Positions 33,301 through 45,300 of a stretch of 64,000 bases of DNA are shown one piece after another. The DNA is from Owenia fusiformis (taxonomy: Eukaryota > Annelida > Polychaeta > Sabellida > Oweniidae). The stretch spans positions 30,443,375 through 30,507,374 of the forward strand of contig CAIIXF020000005.1 in NCBI GenBank assembly GCA_903813345.2, in the 5' to 3' direction. Made by a program: the position numbers and the translations under genes. The notes beneath the pieces were generated by a model. That model made no database searches and was not told the DNA's origin. It saw only the letters and a list, made by a program, of their open reading frames with translations. Position 1 is the stretch's first letter. The number at the start of each line of letters is the position of its first letter.

Positions 33301-36300
33301 TCATACACATGTTTAAATCTTATACTTTCAGAACACAATCGCAGAATTCAGATCTCTGAAATCATAACAGTTCAAACAGAGCACACCAGCCATAATGAAA
33401 CGGGATTCACAGGAATTGAGCTGAAGAATACAGAATCTAACACATGTGCCATATATACAATTCGACGTGCCCATAAGTATAAATGGCGAGAGAGGAAGAT
33501 AACGTTAGTGAGTAAGGATTGTGCATCTTGCCAGCTGTTGATAGATGCCATCAAAGAACAATTGAAAAAATATACTGGTAAGATTATGGATTTATATTAC
33601 AACAACATCGTCCTATTTTTTATGAATGTATTTTCATGATATTCACAGACAAACTTCATTTTCATTTTCTCTTGCCTGTGATTTTAAACCAAGGAAATCT
33701 ATGATGGACTAACTTGTCCATGCCTAAAACCTGTATTGCACTCCAAAATCCTCGAAGCTCATCCATGCGTGATTTGATTGATCTGGGGATTGTATTGTAG
33801 ACAAAGGTCATTGTAACTAATCTTCTGCTTGCTTAGAGCTGTCTAGAAAGTTAATGATCTCATAGATTTGCTTTTCAATACCAACCTTGCATAAAAAGTT
33901 ATAGGCCTCGAGTTATCTGGCTACAATATCCATTTTCTCTATCATTTAATCTAGAATGATAAGCATAATTGCCTAAAGAAGTAAGACAAAAGATTTAAGA
34001 AATACAGCTCAGCTACAAAAAGGAAAATTTAAAAGTATATTGGGTTCAAAATCACAAAATTTCCAATATCTGAAATCACAAAATTCCCAATATCTGAAGC
34101 TAAATGGAGAATCTGTATTTAATACTCTCTGGGGAAGTATGCAGATATGGCATTTGCATGAGAAATATGACTGATATTAAACTGTCCCTCCTGAACCTTC
34201 AGGGTATGGTACACTCAACTCTCCTCTGTAGAATGATATGACTATTCCTATGTGCATGATAAAGCTTTGTATAGTCTTGCATCAAGTCCCAATTTTATCT
34301 TTAGCTCAGGGCCTTGTAAGTACTATTACATACTATGAGTTCTATGATTAATAACTCAATAGTCAGTTTAGCAATAATACTGTGCTCATATACAAAAGTA
34401 ACAGAGCCCTCATTATCCGGTCAGCGCTAAATTAGCGTTGCGATTTGCGTTGCGCTTGCGAATCAACATTATTCGCAAGCGCAAATCATGGTTTGCGTCG
34501 TATTACGCGCTTCACGCAAACGCAGACGCAACGCAGACGCAACAGTATGCTAATCGCAAATAAATTGGAAACGCGGGAAATTTAAACTTAGAGCTCAAAA
34601 TAGATTTATCGATTTTTTAATGTCTATGTATTTGTTTACGCCAGTGCGGATGTGTCAATCCCATACTTGGACGTGTTATAGGTACATAAAGCTGGTTTGT
34701 AAAAACTTTTATTCCATACATAGGAAGGAAATGAGCGTATCCCTGTTAAACAAGGATTTCAGAAATAAATGTGGATGAATATCTGAAAATCAGGCTATTC
34801 TAAATGAATTCTTACGGTTGGTTGGACATTTTCTGAACTCCGGCCAATTGAACAGCGTGAACAAAATGACCAAGATTGGTATGGGATAAACAGATCATCC
34901 TATAGTTCAATATCCTGAACCTCATATAGGATAATCTCTATTTATCCCATGATACTACTAATTCCCGATGAATAACCGGGAATATTTTTGATATTGAGAA
35001 AAAAATCGTATTGAAAATTTTTGCCAAACAAAGCTTCCTCTTTCAATCAGTTGGGTCGATATAGCATGCTAAAATGATGTTCTTATGTGAAAAACGAATT
35101 CCAGTTTTATCATCATCGCTCTGACACAGACAAAAATGCTTACGTATTGCTGAATGTTTTGATGTTGATGTGTTTATGTTACACATGTACAATAATTTTT
35201 TTATATTTAAAAATATCATAAAGCTAAGTCATATTTGATTAAATATACCATTTTTTCATAGAAAAATCTAACTAATGATTTTATGAAGACAGTTATGAAT
35301 ATCATGGAATAAAAAGCTAATTTACTGGTCGGGATTAAATATGGGTTTATTCCTCATGACAATTTGATATTTCACATATTGCGTGAGGGACAATTTGGTA
35401 TTTCCCTCTGACCCTCCTCTAACCCATATTGAATCCCTCCCACTACATAACCTATATATATCTTGCGAAAATCTAGATCTGTCACTGGAAGGCAGCCCAT
35501 CTTGAAAACAAGACACGTTGTCTTTGTAATTAGTCCGACTGATATAGCCTACCTAGAGAAAACCGCCGATACCTCAGCAACAATGTTCGAAACAGTAGGT
35601 TGGGATACCCCGAATATATCTCCATTTATCATTTGCATACAACCTGTAGCATAAAATCGTAATGAAATGAATACTTTTAGCTGACATGGAATTGCCTGAG
35701 GATTCCTTGTTCTTGACGCTAGATCCCCATCTAATATATTAATCAACTCAAGAATGAGTGGCCTCGGCATGCGATATCTGTTTAATATCTCATCGTCAGT
35801 CATCTCTAACGGCTGACTCCTGTCTCTGAATAAGCGTAAACCTCTTCTATTGTGAACATCCTGGAATAATATGCGCCACATTTTCCAGCTTGATCGATCC
35901 CTAATATTTTAATTTTAGCAGACGATATTTGCGAAATGGAATTGCGATATTTATTATAGATTTCACAAAACCGAGGTAGCATAATCGTGCACTTTCAGAC
36001 TTGATTTTGATAAGTTTTGGTTATTTGTGTCTCTTATGTTTTTCAACCTATTTTTAGTTGGATGTCTCAAAGGGCACTTCCTAGATTTCTACAACGATAA
36101 TGTTAATTTAAATAGGAAAACTATCAAGATTCTTGATGATATGTTTGCGATTTATATTGCGGCAGGGTCAGGGATGCCGCAAATAAAGTGGAGTTTGCGA
36201 CATAAAAATCAACTGATTTACGTGGACACAACTGTGCGATGACTGCATAATACCAAATTGCGTGCGGTTAGCAGTGTATTTGCGATGCGAAATGAAAATA

Positions 36301-39300
36301 GCGATGCGTCTACCGTGTAATAAGAAAACTGCGATTTGCGCTAAAGACGCAAAACGGCAATGAATTTGCGCTAGAGTGCCTTTGAGATGACCTCATAATA
36401 TTGTTTTGCGTACGATTTGCTAAATATTTACGTTGCGATTGCGATTTGCGGTGCGTCGACCGGATAATGAGGCCTCAGGACCTCAGTTTTGTTATTGTCT
36501 CCAACTATTTTGGTGAATGTTGTGTTGTTATGTTCGGCAGTTGGTGACTGGCGTTCATCAGTGTTTGTAAGAAATGGTAGGTGGTGACATTTTCATGTTA
36601 ATGCCTTGTCTGCCCTTAAGAGACCCTGAGTTAGAAACAATGTATGGGGTTGATACAAGACTATACATTTGTGCACTAAAATGTCATATATCAGAGATAT
36701 ACAATACTCTTTGCAAGACATTGTCTTTACTCTTTAAATGAGACATATGATCTAGCCTAGGAAAGCTCCAATCAACTGAATAGGCAGACAGTAACTTTGT
36801 CTAGCCAATGTATGCAAATTCTCAAAGGAAGAAGTATCATAGTTCATCCACTGAAGCTGTAGTCTAGCAATGAGATCAGTCTCAAGATAAGATCAGACTC
36901 TAGAGACCAAAGGGCTCTTAGTTGAACATCTTTCTGAATACCAAATCAAAGAGACTGGATATTAGAGGTTGAATATTGGAACGTATTTGTCATGTATCCG
37001 ACCAACATTTCATAATCTAGGTCTAAGAAAAATTATTGCTTCTCTTGAAAATTGTCTTCGTCTTTGAATGTTCTTCAAGTGATAGATTCTCAGATTAAGA
37101 CTGTAGATCCATTAATATCCTTCATTAAATGATCACAAAATCACGGGGAGAAATAATGAAATTACGGGAAACTGCAAATTGAAATGGGGTTGTCACGGTG
37201 ATCCTAGTGCTAGATTGAAAACTGGAATATTATTTCGATCTCAAAATTGTACATCTCCTCAGTAATAGACCATCCAATGTGAGATCCATGGTATCTGTTT
37301 ATATATTCATTTTATATATCAGCTTCATATGTCTAAGTTATAGCCAAGGATGATTAATTTTACATGTTACTTGGGTCTCATTTAAGACATTTATCCATCA
37401 GACTATTATGTGGCCTAGTTAAAAATTGGTTTCAATAAACCTAGGCACGAAATAAACCACTAAAGTATCTGATTATGTCCTGAAGGAGAAACTGGGGAAT
37501 TATTACATATTTTACAGCCTTTCATATGTATGAGTTCTTGTCTAAAATAAAGGTTATGATAGATTATGTTCAGAGAGTTAACCATTAAAAGAATAAGTAT
37601 AGACCTTAGGTCAATATTTCAGTTATTTTAGTTGTCCCATCAGCTTAGTCCCCTTCTATTCCCTAAATGTATAACAATAAAAATTGCCTTAAGAATAATG
37701 GACATTACCCCCTCCCACACCTTGTTATATTAATTGTCATTACGGGTGTACCATTATGTATTCACCTTTTCAATTACAATTGCCACAAAACTGATTAACC
37801 AAAGATTAATGTGAGACACTTTGTATTTTTTCAAGAAAAATCTTTGAGACATCCATGATATTGTCATTTTCTGCAGTAAATGTCAGCATGTCACCTACGA
37901 GGCTATCGATAAAGTAATTATCGTTACTAGTTTTGCAAGATACTCTCATAACAGATTAGTTGCCGTAATTCTATGCTTGATTGGCTGAACTAAAAAGTAC
38001 CACAGCTTTCAATTACAAGCATCTGTTATTCCCATTTGCATGATTTGATTATATTGCAAATATTTTTTTGTAGAAAATCGACCGAAGAGACTCTTACTAT
38101 TTGTTAATCCATATGGAGGGAAAAAACGAGGACCAAAAATTTATGCAGAGAAAATCGAGCCTTTATTCGAACTGGCGAAAATACAAGTTGACGTTGTTGG
38201 TAAATAAGCACATGCTTTCATTAACGACATGAGAGTATTTATTCCATTATTACTCGACATAATCAAGGTCATGTGATATGACAATGATCAAGAAATCTAA
38301 AAACTATGCAATAAAAAATTTCAATGTTTGATATTTTTGAAAAACCTAATTTTTAATTTATAATTTTTAGGTTTCTTAGTCAAAACCATTTTACCTGATT
38401 TTGCGCATGGTGGTTAATTATAGAATTTATTACTTGGTTTATTGCCGAGTTCAAATGTGACATCAGTTGATTCTGGTCATTTTACTTAGGGAAGAGGATG
38501 ATATTCTTAAAACACATTCCAGAACATCAAATATATTCCAGAACAATGAATTATTCTATTATTATATTTTTTTAATATTAAGCCTCAAAAATCATAAAAT
38601 ATTGCATAGTTAATCGTAATAGATGTTATCGATTTTTTAATGAGTACAGTGGTTTGTTTCAGTTACCCAGAGAGCAAATCATGCCAAAGACATTGTCTCT
38701 GATTATGATCTCGGGAGGATAGATGGGTAAGTGGTTGGCAAATGCAATGATTCCAATGACAATGAAACCTCTCCAAGTGACATGAATTCTCTTGTGAATG
38801 TTTAAAGCCCCAGTCCTCCACAATCATGTATCAAGTAATAATATATAATTTGTTACACAAATAAAAACAATTAACCTTAACTTGCGAACATCTCTCTCTT
38901 TCTCTTGCAAAAAATGAACTGAAATGAACACCTTTCTCATGATTTAATCTCTTTAGTGAACACCTCTCTCTGGTGAACACCTTTCGAATGAAAACCTCCT
39001 TCAAGCGAATGTTTACCTGTAGTGAACTTTCCGCCAATGAACACCCATTTTTAAAGAACATCTGTAAAAGTACATATAATGAAATTAATAGCCATATCAT
39101 ACAATATTCCGTTCGGTTCTTTGTTTTTATACCAATTATACCATTTATCATAATGTTTTTTGAAGTCATTTTTGACACATTTATGGTGAAGATTGTATTT
39201 CTGTTGTAGCATCATATGTGTTGGTGGCGATGGGATGTTTTCAGAGATACTCCATGGACTTCTGCTGCGAACACTGAAGGATTCTGGGATACATACATTA

Positions 39301-42300
39301 GGGCCATCTATTCCATTGATCCAGCCACAACTTAGAATTGGCATCATTCCAGCAGGTAAAGGAATCACAAATGAACAGTAGGGCATTGTCTTGGGCTCCA
39401 ATTGTTAACCGAAACTGCAGAGCACCACGGTTCTTTGGGCTTGTTTGGTATGTTCGGTATATACGGTTCGATTAATTAATGAAACTGTTGGAGCAGAGTA
39501 TTATTAATATTGTCATATTGACAATATTGTTATGTTATGTTATGTTATTGTTTTATTTCAGTTTATAATAAAATCATATAGATCAAATAAGACGGAAGAC
39601 CCCCTAATGGGAGTATTATCCATATTACAACGTAAAATAATGAAAAAAATTACAAAATGTCTACACACCACTGAACCCCATCTCCACCTCAGTCCCCCCC
39701 CACAACCACATGTACAATGCCTTTAGAAAAAGAACAGTTGATTGAGTGCCAGAAATGTGTCTCAGGATAAACTGAATAGTATGGGTCAGTTTTAGGTCAT
39801 GTTTATTGATATATGTTAATTTGTGGTCATCTTCAACACTGAATGTTTAGTTATGCATTTAATCATAACTTTTGCTTTGATATGATAATGTTGAAGGAAA
39901 GATGCACTATTGAATTTACTGATTTGTTATTGTTATTTGCTTGTTCTTGCATTTAGACCAATGGTTTATGATTTATTAAATATTGCTTCAGTTTTGTCTT
40001 AAAGTATTGTCTTAAATATTGTCAATATAAGTGTTTAAACAATTTTACCTGAAGAAGAAAGATGTAGAAATGAATCATGAAATTATAAAGAATAAAAAAA
40101 ATTTTGCAGACATTTCAAAAGTCTTTTAGTTCACATTGAAAAAACATCAAGTTATTGATTTGAGTATTTAGCATTACTTATTACTTACATTCTAAGAAAT
40201 CAATAAATGTTCACATTTTTTAGACAGTCCCCGAATACACTCTTTGTTCCAATGTTTGTTTTAGGTTCCACCAATACAGTGGTTCACAGTACAACAGGGG
40301 CAGATGATCCTGTAACATCCGCCTTGCATATAATTCTAGGTAAGCATGGCAATATCTAAAATATAAGATTAACTATCATTGGCGTGGCACTATTTTGATT
40401 AGTATTAGGCCATGACGGGAACAAGAGTTAAAAACAAAGCAAAAAAAGGAGCATTCAATTTTGAAATATGGTTGTTTTTTGAGGTTTATGTATTTGTAAC
40501 CACACCAGGCGCTATGCCCATGCCTATTACTTTGGGAATGCATATTTTGTTTGTTTGGGTTTGCTACACTGTGGTGTTGGGATTTTCTAGTATGGTAAAC
40601 CATTCATTCATACCACATTCATTATTAATATTATTGCCTACTCAATGTAGAAATGAATATACACCAATTTATATCCTTTACTGTTTAAAAAGAGGGTGGG
40701 AAACCAAGAAATCAAAGATGAACCTTTATGAAAAGTTGAACCTACATGAAGATAGGTCCAACATTGAATTCTGGGTAATTCCTCTCTTCTGTTCAACAGT
40801 AAGTAGCCAGGGATAAGTGTGAAATGAGGTGAAGGGGTTTAGAAAAACATATTATTATAGATTAGTGTTAGGGCTTGGATAGTCATGTTTTCTATCCCAT
40901 CATGATTGAGGAGTAGTTCTTGCATAAATCAATAATTTGATACATTTCCCCCAAGCTATATATATCTGACAAGTTCAATCAATAGATCATGCTAGATTCA
41001 TTTTGGTTATGCTGACCTTTTATATTTCAGAAGTATATTCAGTTTAATTATTTTACTCGTAATCAATAGAATGCCCTTTCATATGTTTCCGATGTGAAGT
41101 CAAGAGATTTGTTTAGATTACCATCATTCACCAGAATCCATATGGCTTTTTATTGGAAATAGTTTATTCACTGTCAAATCATGATTAGTAGATTTGATTT
41201 TAATCAGTCTTAGTCTTAGTCCCCAAAGGGGAGCTTTTGCCAAGGAGGAGCTTTTTGACAGTTTTTGGCCAAAAAATTATGAGAAAAGTGCTCAGAATAG
41301 TGAAAAACTGCATGGCCCATAGCTGCTCCACCTGGCTATGGGCCTGCATCAGTGGTTTCCAGACCCCTTGCTTCTAAAATTGAGTGCGGTAAGAATTACT
41401 GCATGAACCTCGTTTCAGTATTGCCACTAGTATTTTTAAAATAAATAGAGGTTATTTAATGGGAGGGATGGAATATGGATTTTATTCCGAGGGAAAATAT
41501 GATATTGGCCAAGGAAAATATCATATTGACAGAGGGCGATAGCCCGAGTGTCAATATGATATTTTCTGAAAATTTGGATGTGCATATTTTGAAACCTAAC
41601 ATGGAATTAGATGCTTTGAGATCTAGTCTAGATCAATTCAACATGCTAATAAGTCTGAAAGTTCTCATTTTAACATGCAATGTAAACCCGAAAATAGATA
41701 GATAATACATCACTGTATAGCATACCTTAAAGCCTCATCGAGTCTGTGATTTTTGATTAGAGATGGAGGTATTTATTAGCATGATAAAAGCACTATGCTC
41801 ACTAGACCAGCTTATCAATATTTAAAAGGATGTGATAAACCCATATTTGAAATCTTCATTATTTTTTCGTGGTTGGCATATTATAGTTATTTTGTGTGGG
41901 ATTTTATATTCAACAGGGGACAACATGGCTATAGATGTCACCACCTTACACCATAGCAACCACTTCCTGTGTTTCAATGTATCATTGCTTGGATATGGTT
42001 TCTATGGAGATGTGATAGTAGATAGTGAAGATAAGAGATGGATGGGGCCAAAAAGATATGATTGGTCAGGTAAGATAATTTTACAGCACACATAATACAA
42101 ATAGTTTCACCTTTTATTCTGTGTCTCTTTTTGTACCAGTTTTATTGTCACCAAAAATAATGGCCCATATTAATTGATTAACAAGTTTTTTATACATGAT
42201 TTTATTGCATTATTTCTTAAAAAATATACAAACAATTGGTTTTTTAATTAATGATTAACTAGTATGGGTTGTGTTGTATAAATAATATATGTCTGTTCCA

Positions 42301-45300
42301 CTGATCCATTTCAGTAATAGTAAAACCTGTAGAGAGGAACACATCTGAAAGTGGAATACCTTTTTGTACTTTTCGTGTGTGTATTCACCTTTATGTAATG
42401 TATATCTCTCCATGTCACCCCATTTGAATGAGTAAAATGGATATATGAATTTTTTCATTTCAGGTCTGAAGAAAACTTTATCCAATAATTCTTATGAGGG
42501 AGAGGTGACATTTCTCCCTGGCCCAAATAAACATTTACATCCTAAAGATGGCAGCAGATGTCTTCTTGGGTATGTTATAAATAATTCATAATGATGAATC
42601 CTCTGTTTTTTGATACACTAAAATATGAGGGTATATATTGTTTAGATTTACAATATCGATGTTTGCAGTTGCATATATAGCAAATTAGCAGTTTTTACAA
42701 ATGTGATTCAAGCGTGATTTACATGATTCGGTCTTTTAAGAATGTACTCTTTGATATATTATTTTCTTGTCTACAATTACATACATGGTGTCCAGAAAGT
42801 ATGGGGCCCCTCTAAGCAGACATATACCAATGTCTTCATAGTATGTGTCATATATTATTTTAAAGTTTATCCGAAGTTGATTCAACACTCAAATGGAAAA
42901 AAGTTAAAGGCATTTCAAAATTAGTATATATTGTTTCAGATGTAAAGTGTGTAATGAAGCAGCCCTTTCTTACGCCAGTGGTGAACCTCATACCCCTGAT
43001 GGCTTTGGTATGTCATTTTTCAAAATAAATGTCATGAACATGTTATAAGGAGATGTGTCAAACTAACTTTGACATTATCTTTTCCGATGAATAGTTGTTG
43101 CAAAAATAGTGAAATACATGTATGTACAAAAATAGGTCCAACGGTAGTCATCCCTTCACCGATTGACCAAATATTGTCATTTCCCTGTGTGTCTTATTTT
43201 GAATATACATATAATTTTCAATAAATGGCCCATGGGTCTTATTCCATTTTGAATTGGCTTTGTTTCAAGAAAATAAGGCAATGACGTGAACTAGAAATTT
43301 TACATTGTTGTTCCTCTCTTCAGGAGATGATGCATGGAGAAGGGTGCGTGGTAAATTCCTAGCTATAAATTCGTTTACCATGAGTTGTCGTTGTGAGAAG
43401 AGTCCTGAGGGTGTTGCACCATGCTGCCACCTGGGGGACGGATGTCTAGATCTAGTGCTAGTACACGAGACTTCGAGGATAGACTACATTAGACACTTAT
43501 GGAGGTGTACAGCTAAGAAAGATAATCAGGTTTGAATCTCTTCCTCATATGAATATGAACTGAATATGTCCTTTACTAGGGATCTTACATTTCTAAATAT
43601 TTTCAATATATGTTGTTATAATGGTGTTCATTTGTCAAAAAGTTTTGGACAAATGAAAAAAAACACTAAAACACTAAAACATGATGCATCAAAAGAAAAG
43701 TATCCATTCATACATACACATAATTGTTATTAGTATCATGACAATGATGGAATTAGCATACACCAAGTGAGCCCAATGAATGGTTCTATTTTTATGTCAC
43801 CACCACAAGTGGTCACATATTGTTGTAATCTTCAAATTTTATGGATGGTGTTTCGGCATTCGGAGTTGGGGAGTTGGACATCTGTAACAAATGGCAGGTG
43901 GTGACATTTTTCATATCAATGCCTTATATATGATTTATTATACACAAGTTTTCCATACATGTCAATATCTAACATTAGGCTCTCCAATCCTGTAATACAT
44001 TGCTGTATATCGTTCATAAACTATAATATTTACATGTGCATTGCAGTTTGACATGGACTTCATACAAGTCCACAGAGTGCGTCAGTTTAAGTTCCGGCCA
44101 TTAATTGACGATGATGATGTCATAGATGATTGTGCAGAGGCTCATCCAGATGGTCAACAAACTTTGAAATCTCACGTCAAGCAAGGGTCATGTAATAGTG
44201 TTTGGAACTCTGATGGGGAACCCATTGAGCAAGCAGCTATAGATGTCAGGTAAGATGATATTGATGTCAGGTAAAATGCTAGAGATGTCAGGTAAGATGC
44301 TATTGATATCAGGTACGATGCTATAGATGTCAGTTAAAATGATATTGATGTCAGGTAAAATGCTATAGATGTCAGGTAAGATGCTATTGATATCGGGTAC
44401 GATGCTATTGATGTCAGGTAAAATGATATTGATGTCAGGTAAAATGCTATAGATGTCAGGTAAGATGCTATTGATATCGGGTTCGATGCTATAGATGTCA
44501 GGTAAAATTATATTGATGTCAGGTAAAATGCTTTAGATGTTAGGTAAAATGCTATTGATATCGGGTACGATGCTAATGATGTTAGATGCTGTTGACTGGT
44601 ATATCTGCCTTTGTAACATTTTGTTACACTCTTTGTAACGTGTAATTATAACATACCTATGATGATGTATAGTGTAAACTGTTCACAAGACAGCGGGCCA
44701 ATATAACTTTTGAAAAGCCCGCGCCCGCTAACTTTCTGATTGGTCAAGCGCTGTTACTACGTCATACATTAGGCCTAGGACAAATTGACTCGTACATTCG
44801 TAAGATACAAACATGTGAATAAATCATCATTTCCGAACCAATTAGATAAGAAAATGGTACTCTGACCAGACTAGATCATCATAGGTATGTTATAAATCGT
44901 TTATGTCACTATAGTTGCACATATGCCCTTGGTTCTCAGTGATCAATGTCCCTCCCAAGGTCGGGCCATATATCACTGAAACCCTCGGGCATTTATGCAA
45001 CAATAGTAACATAACCTCTAAGTATGCAATCAGATGTTGACATTTTGTCATGTTAATGCCTTGTAAAGTATAGAATATACATGTTTGTTAACAAAAGGGA
45101 CTTTCAGTAAATAAGTATCATTGGTATTGACATCACAATCATTTCAATCACAATAAGTTTTAATTCAATTTTAATTGTCTACCTTCTTCAGACTTATGGT
45201 TATTCTGATTTAGTTCAGATGAAGATTTACAGAAAATATAACACAATACAGACCTCTATAAAGTAAAAGCCTGTGCTTCCTTGAATCACTTCATGAAATT

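Noticed and set aside
38831-39401. Minus-strand frames of 115-116 codons
   Set aside because: They overlap CERK exon 5 antisense and the degenerate GAACACC repeat.
40412-40816. 134-codon plus-strand frame in CERK intron 6
   Set aside because: No recognisable motif or splice context; it lies between verified CERK exons 6 and 7 whose phases already join.
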